Positions 53,081 through 64,000 of a stretch of 64,000 bases of DNA are shown here, piece by piece. Location: contig CM072810.1 of assembly GCA_037013495.1 (NCBI GenBank), positions 29,479,843-29,543,842 on the forward strand. Reading direction: 5' to 3'. The position numbers and the translations under genes were made by a program. This DNA is from Hippophae tibetana. Taxonomy: Eukaryota > Streptophyta > Magnoliopsida > Rosales > Elaeagnaceae. The notes beneath the pieces were generated by a model, which saw only the letters and a program-made list of their open reading frames with translations, made no database searches and was not told where the DNA came from. The number at the start of each line of letters is the position of its first letter. Positions within the stretch are counted from its first letter, which is position 1.

Positions 53081-54845
53081 TTGAATTGAAATTTTGAACT
53101 CTATATCACGCATGATGATGAAACTTTGGAAAAATGATTTACATGTTTTTCAAACGTTATGAACTACTCGTACCACTTGGGTGGACCTATTAGCAAAGAA
53201 AATTAGATTGAGAAAATCATTGCTAATCTACCTTATCATTTCCATTCCAAAGCTACCTTGCTTAAGTCCATGTACACGCCCACTGAACATACTGTTAAAT
53301 GAATCTGTTAGGCAAGTATTCGAATTGCATCATATGTTGCCAAGATAAGAGCAATCTACTTTGTAGGAGCGAAAGTACTTAGCTCTCAAGAAATCAAGGA
53401 TAGTGGTCCACGCGAGGACGTTCTTGACCGAATTGTTAGAAATGATGACTCTAATCCGAATGGAGAGAAAATGGCTTTACTTGCCCAGAGATTTACCAAA
53501 TTTCTTAGAAAGAAGAAACCATTTTTCAGGGATATAAAAAAAGGTAATTCGAGCTCTAAAATGATTATTACGATGAATTTAAAATTAAACTGCTTAAAAA
53601 GAACATGAAACAGTTTGGAATCTAGTCATAGTGGGATGTCAACAATAAAATAAATCAGGAATTATATAGTTGAATTGAAATTTCGAACTCTATATGACGC
53701 ATGATGATGAAACTTTGGAAAAATGTTTTACATGTTTTTCAAACGTTATGAACTACTCGTACCACTTGGTGGACCAATTAGCAAAGAAAATTAGATTTCG
53801 AAAATCATTGCTAATCTACCATATCATTTCCATTCGAAAGCTACCTTGCTTAAGTCCATGTACAAGCCCATTGAACATACTGTTAAATGAATCTGTTGGG
53901 CAAGTATTCGAATTGCATCATATGCTGCCAACATAAGAGCAATCTACTTTGTAGGAGCGAAAGTACTTAGCTCTCAAGAAATCAAGGATAGTGGTCCGCA
54001 CGAGGACGTTCTTGACCGAATTGTTAGAAATGATGACTCTAATCCCAATGAAGAGAAAATGGCTTTAATTGCCCAGAGATTTACCAAATTTCTTAGAAAG
54101 AAGAAACCATTTTTTATGGATATAAAAAAAAGTAATTCGAGGTCTAAAATGATTATTACGATGAATTTAAAATTAAACTGCTTCAAAAGAACATGAAACA
54201 TTTTGAAACTAGTCATGGTGGGATGTCAACAATAAAATAAATCAGGAATTATATAGTTGAATTGAAATTTTGAACTCTATATGACGCATGATGATGAAAC
54301 TTTGGACAAATGTTTTACACGTTTTTCAAACGTTATGAACTACTCGTACCACTTGGGTGAACCTATTAGCAAAGAAAATTAGATTGAGAAAATCATTGCT
54401 AATCTACCTTATCATTTCCATTCCAAAGCTACCTTGCTTAAGTCCATGTACAAGCCCACTGAACATACTGTTAAATGAATATGTTGGGCAAGTATTCGAA
54501 TTGGATCATATGTTGCCAAGATAAGAGCAATCTACTTTGTAGGAGCGAAAGTAATTAGCTCTCAAGAAATCAAGGATAGTGGTCCACGCGAGGACGTTCT
54601 TGACCGAATTGTTAGAAATGATGACTCTCATCCCAATTAAGAGAAAATGGCTTTACTTGCCCAGAGATTTACCAAATTTCTTAGAAAGAAGAAACCATTT
54701 TTTAGGGATATAAAAAAAGGTAATTCGAGCTCTAAAATTATTATTACGATGAATTTAAAATTGAAGTACTTCAAAAGAAAATGAAACATTTTGGAAACTA
54801 GTCATAGTGGCAAGTCAACAATAAAATAAATGAGGAATTATATAG

Positions 54846-55560
54846 TTGAATTGAAATTTTGAACTCTATATCCCCCAAGATAATGAAACTTTGGACAAAT
54901 GTTTTACATGTTTTTCAAACGTTAGGAACTACGCGTACCACTTGGGTGGACCTATTAGCAAAGAAAATTAGATTGAGAAAATCATTGCTAATCTACCTTA
55001 TCATTTCCATTCCAAAGCTACCTTGCTTAAGTCCATGTACAAGCCCACTGAACATACTATTAAATGAATCTGTTGGGCAAGTATTCGAATTGCATCATAT
55101 GTTGCCAAGATAAGAGCAATCTACTTTGTAGGAGCGAAAGTACTTAGCTCTCAAGAAATCAAGGATAATGGTCTGCGCGAGGACGTTCTTGACCGAATTG
55201 TTAGAAATGATGACTCTAATCCGAATGGAGAGAAAATGGCTTTACTTGCCCAGATATTTACCAAATTTCTTAGAAAGAAGAAACCATTTTTTATGGATAT
55301 AAAGCGAGGACGTTCTTGACCGAATTGTTAGAAATGAAGACTCTAATCCCAATGAAGAGAGAATGGCTTTACTTGCCCAGTGATTTACCTAATTTCTTAG
55401 AAAGAAGAAACCATTTTTTAGGGATATAAAAAAAGGTAATTCGAGCTCTAAAATGATTATTACGATGACTTTAAAATTAAACTGCTTCAAAAGAACATGA
55501 AACATTTTGAAACTAGTCATAGTGGCATGTCAACAATAAAATAAATCAGGAATTATATAG
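54846..55560 (+). repeat. Elongated monomer 3 (715 bp)
   Basis: The halves start at 55177 and 55304, 127 bp apart, with the same chimeric join (tatggatataaagcgaggac). It is the long unit of the first 1304-bp HOR copy. Confidence 0.9.
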
Positions 55561-56149
55561 TTGAATTGAAATTTTGAACTCTATATCACGCATGATGATG
55601 AAACTTTGGAAAAATGTTTTACATGTTTTTCAAACGTTATGAACTACTCGTACCACTTGGGTGGACCTATTAGCAAAGAAACTTAGATTGAGAAAATCAT
55701 TGCTAATCTACCTTATCATTTCCATTCCAAAGCTACCTTGCTTAAGTCCATGTACAAGCCCACTGAACATACTGTTAAATGAATCTGTTAGGCAAGTATT
55801 CGAATTGCATCATATGTTGCCAAGATAAGAGCAATCTACTTTGTAGGAGCGAAAGTACTTAGCTCTCAAGAAATCAAGGATAGTGGTCCACGCGAGGACG
55901 TTCTTGACCGAATTGTTAGAAATGATGACTCTCATCCCAATTAAGAGAAAATGGCTTTACTTGCCCAGAGATTTACCAAATTTCTTAGAAAGAAGAAACC
56001 ATTTTTTAGGGATATAAAAAAAGGTAATTCGAGCTCTAAAATTATTATTACGATTAATTTAAAATTGAAGTACTTCAAAGGAAAATGAAACATTTTGGAA
56101 ACTAGTCATAGTGGCAAGTCAACAATAAAATAAATGAGGAATTATATAG

Positions 56150-56864
56150 TTGAATTGAAATTTTGAACTCTATATCCCCCAAGATAATGAAACTTTGGAC
56201 AAATGTTTTACATGTTTTTCAAACGTTAGGAACTACGCGTACCACTTGGGTGGACCTATTAGCAAAGAAAATTAGATTGAGAAAATCATTGCTAATCTAC
56301 CTTATCATTTCCATTCCAAAGCTACCTTGCTTAAGTCCATGTACAAGCCCACTGAACATACTATTAAATGAATCTGTTGGGCAAGTATTCGAATTGCATC
56401 ATATGTTGCCAAGATAAGAGCAATCTACTTTGTAGGAGCGAAAGTACTTAGCTCTCAAGAAATCAAGGATAATGGTCTGCGCGAGGACGTTCTTGACCGA
56501 ATTGTTAGAAATGATGACTCTAATCCGAATGGAGAGAAAATGGCTTTACTTGCCCAGATATTTACCAAATTTCTTAGAAAGAAGAAACCATTTTTTATGG
56601 ATATAAAGCGAGGACGTTCTTGACCGAATTGTTAGAAATGAAGACTCTAATCCCAATGAAGAGAGAATGGCTTTACTTGCCCAGTGATTTACCTAATTTC
56701 TTAGAAAGAAGAAACCATTTTTTAGGGATATAAAAAAAGGTAATTCGAGCTCTAAAATGATTATTACGATGACTTTAAAATTAAACTGCTTCAAAAGAAC
56801 ATGAAACATTTTGAAACTAGTCATAGTGGCATGTCAACAATAAAATAAATCAGGAATTATATAG
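56150..56864 (+). repeat. Elongated monomer 4 (715 bp)
   Basis: The halves start at 56481 and 56608, 127 bp apart. It is the long unit of the second 1304-bp HOR copy and almost identical to monomer 3. No further elongated unit occurs to the right, so the variant is confined to 50.5-56.9 kb. Confidence 0.9.
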
Positions 56865-58466
56865 TTGAATTGAAATTTTGAACTCTATATCACGCATGAT
56901 GATGAAACTTTGGAAAAATGTTTTACATGTTTTTCAAACGTTATGAACTACTCGTACCACTTGGGTGGACCTATTAGCAAAGAAACTTAGATTGAGAAAA
57001 TCATTGCTAATCTACCTTATCATTTCCATTCCAAAGCTACCTTGCTTAAGTCCATGTACAAGCCCACTGAACATACTGTTAAATGAATCTGTTAGGCAAG
57101 TATTCGAATTGCATCATATGTTGCCAAGATAAGAGCAATCTACTTTGTAGGAGCGAAAGTACTTAGCTCTCAAGAAATCAAGGATAGTGGTCCACGCGAG
57201 GACGTTCTTGACCGAATTGTTAGAAATGATGACTCTAATCCCAATGAAGAGAAAATGGCTTTAATTGCCCAGAGATTTACCAAATTTCTTAGAAAGAAGA
57301 AACCATTTTTTATGGATATAAAAAAAAGTAATTCGAGGTCTAAAATGATTATTACGATGAATTTAAAATTAAACTGCTTCAAAAGAACATGAAACATTTT
57401 GAAACTAGTCATAGTGGGATGTCAACAATAAAATAAATCAGGAATTATATAGTTGAATTGAAATTTTGAACTCTATATGACGCATGATGATGAAACTTTG
57501 GACAAATGTTTTACACGTTTTTCAAACGTTATGAACTACTCGTACCACTTGGGTGAACCTATTAGCAAAGAAAATTAGATTGAGAAAATCATTGCTAATC
57601 TACCTTATCATTTCCATTCCAAAGCTACCTTGCTTAAGTCCATGTACAAGCCCACTGAACATACTGTTAAATGAATATGTTGGGCAAGTATTCGAATTGG
57701 ATCATATGTTGCCAAGATAAGAGCAATCTACTTTGTAGGAGCGAAAGTAATTAGCTCTCAAGAAATCAAGGATAGTGGTCCACGCGAGGACGTTCTTGAC
57801 CGAATTGTTAGAAATGATGACTCTCATCCCAATTAAGAGAAAATGGCTTTACTTGCCCAGAGATTTACCAAATTTCTTAGAAAGAAGAAACCATTTTTTA
57901 TGGATATAAAAAAAGGTAATTCGAGCTCTAAAATAATTATTACGATAAATTTAAAATTGAAGTACTTCAAAAGAACATGAAACATTTTGGAGACTAGTCA
58001 TAGTGGCATGTCAACAATAAAATAAATCAGGAATTATATAGTTGAATTGAAATTTTGAACTCTATATCACGCAAGATGATGAAACTTTGGACAAATGTTT
58101 TACATATTTTTCAAACGTTATCAACTACTCGTACCACTTGGGTGGACCTATTAGCAAAGAAAATTAGATTGAGAAAATCATTCCTAATCTACCTTATCAT
58201 TTCCATTCCAAAGCTACCTTGCTTAATTCCATGGACAAGCCCACTGAACATACTGTTAAATGAATCTGTTGGGCAAGTATTCGAATTGCATCATATGTTG
58301 CCAAGATAAGAGCAATCTACTTTGTAGGAGCGAAAGTACTTAGCTCTCAAGAAATCAAGGATAGTGGTCCGCGCGAGGACGTTCTTGACCGAATTGTTAG
58401 AAATGATGACTCTAATCCGAATGGAGAGAAAATGGCTTTAGTTGCCCAGAGATTTACCAAATTTCT

Positions 58467-61400
58467 TAGAAAGAAGAAACCATTTTTTAGGGATATAAAA
58501 GATGGTAATTCGAGCTCTAAAATGATTATTACGATGAATTTAAAATTAAACTGCTTCAAAAAAACATGAAACATTTTGGAAACTAGTCATAGTGGCATGT
58601 CAACAATAAAATAAATGAGGAATTATATAGTTGAATTGAAATTTTGAACTCTATATCACGCAAGATGATGAAACTTTGGACAAATATTTTACATGTTTTT
58701 CAAACGTTAGGAACTACTCGTACCACTTGGGTGGACCTATTAGCAAAGAAAATGAGATTGAGAAAATCATTGCTAATCTACATTATCATTTCCAAGTCAA
58801 AGCTACCTTGCTTAAGTCCATGTACAAGCCCACTGAACATACGGTTAAATGAATATGTTGGGCAAGTATTCGAATTGCATCATATGCTGCCAAGATAAGA
58901 GCAATCTACTTTGTAGGAGCGAAAGTACTTAGCTATCAAGAAATCAAGAATAGTGGTCCGCGCGAGGACGTTCTTGACCGAATTGTTAGAAATGATGACT
59001 CTAATCCCAATGAAGAGAAAATGGCTTTACTTGCCTAGAGATTTACCAAATTTCTTAGAAAGAAGAAACCATTTTTTAGGGATATAAAAAAAGGTAATTC
59101 GAGCTCTAAAATGATTATTACGATGAATATAAAATTGAACTACTTCAAAAGAACATGAAACATTTTGGAGACTACTCATAGTGGCATGTCAACAATAAAA
59201 TAAATCAGGAATTATATAGTTGAATTGAAATTTTGAACTCTATATTAAGCAAGATGATGAAACTTTGGACAAATGTGTTACATGTTTTTCAAACGTTATG
59301 AACTACTCGTACAACTTGGGTGGACCTATTAGCAAAGAAAATTAGATTGAGAAAATCATTGCTAGTCTACATTTTCATTTCCATTCCAAAGCTACCTTGC
59401 TTAAGTCCATGTACAAACCCACGAACATACTGTCAAATGAATCTGTTGGGCAAGTATTCGACCTCATGCATCACTTGTGGCCAATATTAGAGAAATCTAC
59501 TTTCGAGTGGGGAGAGAACTTGGCTATCAAGACATCAAGGATAGTGGTCCGAGCGAACATGTTTTTGACCGAATTGTTAGAATTGATGACTCTAATCCAA
59601 ATGAAGAGAAAATGGCTCTACGTGCCTAGAGATTTACCAAATTTATTAGAAAGAAGAAACCCTTTTTTAGGGATATTAAAAAAAGGTAATTCGATCTCTA
59701 AAATGATTATTATGATGAATTTAAAATTGAACTTCTTCAAAAGAACATGAAACATTTTGGAGACTACACATACATGCATGTCAACAACAAAATAAATCAG
59801 GCATTATATAGTTGAATTGAAATTTTCAACTCTATATCATGCAAGAGGATGAAACTTTGGACAAACTCTTTGCATGTTTTTCAAACATTATCAACTACTC
59901 GTAAACACATGGGCGGACCTATTAGCAAAGAAAATTATAATGAGAAAATCATTCCTAGACTACCTTATCATTTTAATGCCAAATTTACCTTGTTTAAGCC
60001 CATGTACAAACAGTGGAACATACTGTTAAATGAATCCGTTGGGCAAGTATTCGAACCCATGCGTCACTTGTGGCCAAGATGGGAGGAATCTACTTTCGTG
60101 TGGGGAGAGAACTTGGCTCACAAGACATCAGGGATAGTGGTCCGAGCGAGGTCGTTTTTGACCGAATCGTTAGAATTGATGACTCTAATCCAAATGAAGA
60201 GAAAATGGCTCTACTTGCCCAGAGATTTACCAAATTTGTTAGAAAGATGAAACCTTTTTTTAGGGATATTAAAAAAAGGTAATTCGAGTTCCAAAATTAT
60301 TATTACGATGAATTGAAAATTAAACTTCTTCCAAAGAACATGAAACATTTTGGAAACTACTCATATTTTCATTTAAACATTAAAATAAATCTAGAATTAT
60401 ATAGTTGAATTGAAATTTTGAACTCAATATAATGCAATAGAATGAAACTTTGCACAAATTATTTACATGTTTTTCAAACATTATGAACTACTCGTAAAAC
60501 TTGGGTGGACCTATTTGCAAAGAAAATTAGATTGAGAAAATCATTCCTATTATACCTTATCATTTTCATGCCAAAGTTACCTTGCTTATGTCCATGTACA
60601 AGCCAATTGAACATATAGGTAAATGAATCTGTTGGGCAAGTGTTCGAACTCATGCATCACTTGAGGCCAAGATAATAGCAATCTACTTTCGAGGGGGAGA
60701 GAACTTGGCTCTCCATACATCAAGGATAGTGGTCCGAGCGAACATGTTTGTGACCGAATTGTTAGAAATGATGACTCTAATCCAAATGAAGAGAAAATGG
60801 TTCTACTTGCCCAGAGATTTACCAATTTTATTAGAAAGAAGAAACCCTTTTTAGGGATATAAAAAAATGGTAATTCGAGCTCTAAAATTATTATTACGAT
60901 AAATTTAAAATTGAACTACTTCAAAAGAACATGAAACATTTTGGAGACTACTCATAGTGGCATGTCAACAATAAAATAAATCAGGAATTATATAGTTGAA
61001 TTGAAATTTTGAACACTATATCACGCAAGATGATGAAACATTGGACAAATGTTTTACATGTTTTTCAAACGTTATTAACTACTCGTACCACTTGGGTGGA
61101 CCTATTAGCAAAGAAAATTGGATTGAGAAAATCATTGCTAATCTACCTTATCATTTCCATTCCAAAGCTACCTTTCTTAAGTCCATGTACAAGCCCACTG
61201 AACATACTGTTAAATGAATCTGTTGGGCAAGTATTCGAATTGCATCATATGTTGCCAAGATAAGAGCAATCTACTTTGTAGGAGCGAAATTACTTAGCTC
61301 TCAAGAAATCAAGGATGGTGGTCCGCGCGAGGACGTTCTTGACCAAATTATTAGAAATGATGACTCTAATCCCAATGAAGAGAAAATGGCTTTACTTGCC

Positions 61401-61847
61401 CAGAGATTTACCAAATTTCTTAGAAAGAAGAAACCATTTTTTAGGGATATAAAAAAAGGTAATTCAAGCTCTAAAATGATTATTACGATGAATCTAAAAT
61501 TAAACTACTTCAAAAGAACATGAAACATTTTGGAAACTAGTCATAGTGGCAAGTCAACAATAAAATAAATGAGGAATTATATAGTTGAATTGAAATTTTG
61601 AACTCTATATCCCGCAAGACAATGAAACTTTGGACAAATGTTTTACATGTTTTTCAAACGTTAGGAACTACTCGTACCACTTGGGTGGACCTATTAGCAA
61701 AGAAAATTAGATTGAGAAAATCATTGCTAATCTACCTTATCATTTCCATTCCAAAGCTACCTTGCTTAAGTCCATGTACAAGCCCACTGAACATACTGTT
61801 AAATGAATCTGTTGGGCAAGTATTCGAATTGCATCATATGTTGCCAA
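58467..61847 (+). repeat. 3.4-kb duplicated block, right copy
   Basis: Partner of 42060-45440. Differences noticed include tccaagtcaaagc at about 58792 (tccattccaaagc in the left copy), gagaaatctac at about 59489 (gagtaatctac), gatgaaacattgg at about 61032 (gatgaaaaattgg), aaaattggattg at about 61115 and tacctttcttaag at about 61168. The left flanks differ (58.43 kb reads ccgaatggagag, 42.01 kb reads cccaatgaatag), which locates the breakpoint to within about 40 bp. Confidence 0.9.
59849..60282 (+). pseudogene. Second copy of the gag-like relic (133- and 70-codon frames)
   Basis: The duplicate of 43442-43875 sits inside the 16.4-kb-spaced block duplication. The frames 59849-60250 and 60070-60282 are preserved without change in length. 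Preservation only reflects the recent duplication and is not evidence of selection. Same motifs and same reservations as the left copy. Confidence 0.33.
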
Positions 61848-62440
61848 GATAAGAGCAATCTACTTTGTAGGAGGGAAATTACTTAGCTCTCAAGAAATCA
61901 AGGATGGTGGTCCGCGCGAGGACGTTCTTGACCAAATTATTAGAAATGATGACTCTAATCCCAATGAAGAGAAAATGGCTTTACTTGCCCAGAGATTTAC
62001 CAAATTTCTTAGAAAGAAGAAACCATTTTTTAGGGATATAAAAAAAGGTAATTCAAGCTCTAAAATGATTATTACGATGAATCTAAAATTAAACTACTTC
62101 AAAAGAACATGAAACATTTTGGAAACTAGTCATAGTGGCAAGTCAACAATAAAATAAATGAGGAATTATATAGTTGAATTGAAATTTTGAACTCTATATC
62201 CCGCAAGACAATGAAACTTTGGACAAATGTTTTACATGTTTTTCAAACGTTAGGAACTACTCGTACCACTTGGGTGGACCTATTAGCAAGGAAAATTAGA
62301 TTGAGAAAATCATTGCTAATCTACCTTATCATTTCCATTCGAAAGCTACCTTGCTTAAGTCCATGTACAAGCCCACTGAACATACTGTTAAATGAATCTG
62401 TTGGGCAAGTATTCGAATTGCATCATATGCTGGCAACATA
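61262..62440 (+). repeat. Recent tandem duplication of one 589-bp monomer
   Basis: The stretch 61262-61850 is repeated at 61851-62439 with very few differences (taggagcgaaatt against taggagggaaatt). Both copies carry the private variants atcaaggatggtggtcc, gaccaaattattagaaatg, ggtaattcaagctc, gatgaatctaaaatt and cccgcaagacaatg. The left duplicate block (44.85-45.44 kb) has these only once, so this step happened after the 16.4-kb-spaced duplication, or one copy was lost on the left. Confidence 0.87.
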
Positions 62441-64000
62441 AGAGCAATCTACTTTGTAGGAGCGAAAGTACTTAGCTCTCAAGAAATCAAGGATAGTGGT
62501 CCGCACGAGGACGTTCTTGACCGAATTGTTAGAAATGATGACTCTAATCCCAATGAAGAGAAAATGGCTTTAATTGCCCCGAGATTTACCAAATTTCTTA
62601 GAAAGAAGAAACCATTTTTTATGGATATAAAAAAAAGTAATTCGAGGTCTAAAATGATTATTACGATGAATTTAAAATTAAACTGCTTCAAAAGAACATG
62701 AAACATTTTGAAACTAGTCATAGTGGGATGTCAACAATAAAATAAATCAGGAATTATATAGTTGAATTGAAATTTTGAACTCTATATGACGCATGATGAT
62801 GAAACTTTGGACAAATGTTTTACACGTTTTTCAAACGTTATGAACTACTCGTACCACTTGGGTGAACCTATTAGCAAAGAAAATTAGATTGAGAAAATCA
62901 TTGCTAATCTACCTTATCATTTCCATTCCAAAGCTACCTTGCTTAAGTCCATGTACAAGCCCACTGAACATACTGTTAAATGAATATGTTGGGCAAGTAT
63001 TCGAATTGCATCATATGTTGCCAAGATAAGAGCAATCTACTTTGTAGGAGCGAAAGTAATTAGCTCTCAAGAAATCAAGGATAGTTGTCCACGCGAGGAC
63101 GTTCTTGACCGAATTGTTAGAAATGATGACTCTCATCCCAATTAAGAGAAAATGGCTTTACTTGCCCAGAGATTTACCAAATTTCTTAGAAAGAAGAAAC
63201 CATTTTTTATGGATATAAAAAAAGGTAATTCGAGCTCTAAAATAATTATTACGATAAATTTAAAATTGAAGTACTTCAAAAGAACATGAAACATTTTGGA
63301 GACTAGTCATACTGGCATGTCAACAATAAAATAAATCAGGAATTATATAGTTGAATTGAAATTTTGAACTCTATATCACAGAAGATGATGAAACTTTGGA
63401 CAAATGTTTTACATGTTTTTCAAACGTTATCAACTACTCGTACCACTTGGGTGGACCTATTAGCAAAGAAATTTAGATTGAGAAAATCATTGCTAATCTA
63501 CCTTATCATTTCCATTCCAAAGCTACCTTGCTTAAGTCCATGTACAAGTCCACTGAACATACTGTTAAATGAATCTGTTGGGCAAGTATTCGAATTGCAT
63601 CATATGTTGCCAAGATAAGAGGAATCTACTTTGTAGGACCGAAAGTACTTAGCTCTCAAGAAATCAAGGATAGTGGTCCGCGCGAGGACGTTCTTGACCA
63701 AATTGTTAGAAATGATGACTCTAATCTCAATGAAGAGAAAATGGCTTTACTTGCCCAGTGATTTACCTAATTTCTTAGAAAGAAGAAACCATTTTTTAGG
63801 GATATAAAAAAAGGTAATTCGAGCTCTAAAATGATTATTACGATGACTTTAAAATTAAACTGCTTCAATAGAACATGAAACATTTTGAAACTAGTCATAG
63901 TGGCATGTCAACAATAAAATAAATCAGGAATTATATAGTTGAATTGAAATTTTGAACTCTATATCACGCAAGATGATGAAACTTTGGACAAATGTTTTTC
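62434..64000 (+). repeat. Right partner of 46.6-48.18 kb
   Basis: Matches the left stretch at a constant offset of 15818 bp up to the window end. The adjoining 3.4-kb block has an offset of 16407-16408 bp. The 589-590 bp difference is one monomer net: the left copy has two private units between 45.44 and 46.44 kb, while the right copy has one extra unit. The two blocks together look like one duplication of at least 5.5 kb that was later edited by whole monomers. Confidence 0.85.

Larger units (their letters stand above)
54625..57232 (+). repeat. Dimer HOR with elongated unit (1304 bp), two tandem copies
   Basis: Copies are 54625-55928 and 55929-57232. Length is 589 + 715 = 1304 bp. Both begin at ctctcatcccaattaagag, pass through the palindrome unit, atatcccccaagataatg, ggaactacgcgtaccactt and the elongated unit, and end in ctgttaggcaagtattcg and ggtccacgcgaggacg. 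The change ctacgcgtacc (normally ctactcgtacc) is private to these two copies (about 54928 and 56232). Most of the same unit, about 52.1-53.4 kb, occurs 2480 bp upstream of copy 1. Confidence 0.9.
1..64000 (+). repeat. Satellite DNA array, ~590-bp monomers, fills the window
   Basis: Every stretch of the window aligns to one monomer in one orientation. The anchor ttgaattgaaattttgaac, or a one- or two-base variant, recurs 108 times at spacings of 586-594 bp, apart from three shortened and four lengthened units described separately. Conserved landmarks follow in fixed order in each unit: ctactcgta, then gattgagaaaatcatt, ctaccttatcatt, taaatgaat, aagtattcga, gcaatctacttt, ttgaccgaattgttagaaat, agagatttacc, aaaccatttttagggatat, ggtaattcgagctctaaaat, gaacatgaaacattttgg and caacaataaaataaatcagg. 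Both window edges cut through monomers, so the array continues on both sides. No protein-coding gene, tRNA, rRNA, CRISPR or intact mobile element is present. Short open frames recur only because the repeat recurs. AT-richness, HOR structure and size are typical of eukaryotic heterochromatic satellites. Confidence 0.97.
29854..64000 (+). repeat. Region C: 589-bp monomer family
   Basis: Anchors lie at 29854, 30443, 31032, 31621, 32209, 32801, 33390, 33979, 34568, 35157, 35746, 36335, 36924, 37512, 38101, 38690, 39279, 39868, 40457, 41046, 41635, 42224, 42813, 43405, 43998, 44588, 45177, 45766, 46356, 46944, 47533, 48121, 48710, 49299, 49886, 50474, 51188, 51777, 52366, 53081, 53670, 54257, 54846, 55561, 56150, 56865, 57453, 58042, 58631, 59220, 59812, 60405, 60996, 61585, 62174, 62762, 63351 and 63939. 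The modal length is 589 bp. Typical units read ttgcatcatatgttgccaag, aggagcgaaagtacttagct, ctcaagaaatcaaggatagt and gtccgcgcgaggacgttctt. Confidence 0.93.

Noticed and set aside
42060..61847. Segmental duplication as a mobile element with terminal repeats
   Set aside because: The block ends fall inside monomers at no special sequence, with no terminal inverted or long terminal repeats and no target-site duplication.
1..64000. CRISPR array or phage/bacterial repeat system
   Set aside because: Repeats are about 590 bp, contiguous, without spacers, and no bacterial genes are present.

Overview
The whole 64 kb window is one head-to-tail satellite DNA array. I marked each monomer at the conserved anchor ttgaattgaaattttgaac. 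This gives 108 anchors, about 107 complete monomers plus partial ends, all on the same strand. No single-copy gene, RNA gene, intact transposon or unrelated sequence interrupts them. Monomers are 593 bp on the left and 589 bp on the right, are strongly AT-rich, and contain stops in every frame. Neither length is a multiple of three, so no reading frame can run through the array. The longest open frame is 133 codons. This points to eukaryotic heterochromatin, most likely a plant centromeric, pericentromeric or other heterochromatic block. The plant assignment is an inference from the gag-like relic and the repeat type, not from a database match.

Layout. (A) 1-18753: 593-bp monomers of two interleaved subtypes. 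It opens with a six-monomer higher-order repeat (HOR) of 3558 bp present twice, followed by a duplicated monomer, an 1186-bp dimer HOR and several longer duplicated blocks. (B) 18754-29853: a transition zone with mixed lengths (505-594 bp), two strongly truncated monomers at its left edge and a three-monomer HOR of about 1.77 kb. (C) 29854-64000: a 589-bp array with an 1178-bp dimer HOR (three near-identical copies at 33390-36923), islands of older A/B-type monomers, and a block at about 42.06-45.44 kb duplicated 16.4 kb away at about 58.47-61.85 kb. It also has four elongated monomers of 714-715 bp that carry a 126-127 bp partial internal duplication.

Two parts of the monomer, read in different frames, resemble pieces of a plant Ty1/copia-type gag polyprotein (a stretch like GGPISKENYNEKIIPRLPYH, and another like EEKMALLAQRFTKF followed by lysine-rich sequence). 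I infer that the satellite may have been born from a fragment of a retrotransposon gag region, amplified and then homogenised by unequal exchange. Nothing here works as a set of genes. The biology lies in how the array evolves: nested HORs, microhomology deletions, chimeric monomers, long-range block duplication and a pattern of CpG change that suggests cytosine methylation.
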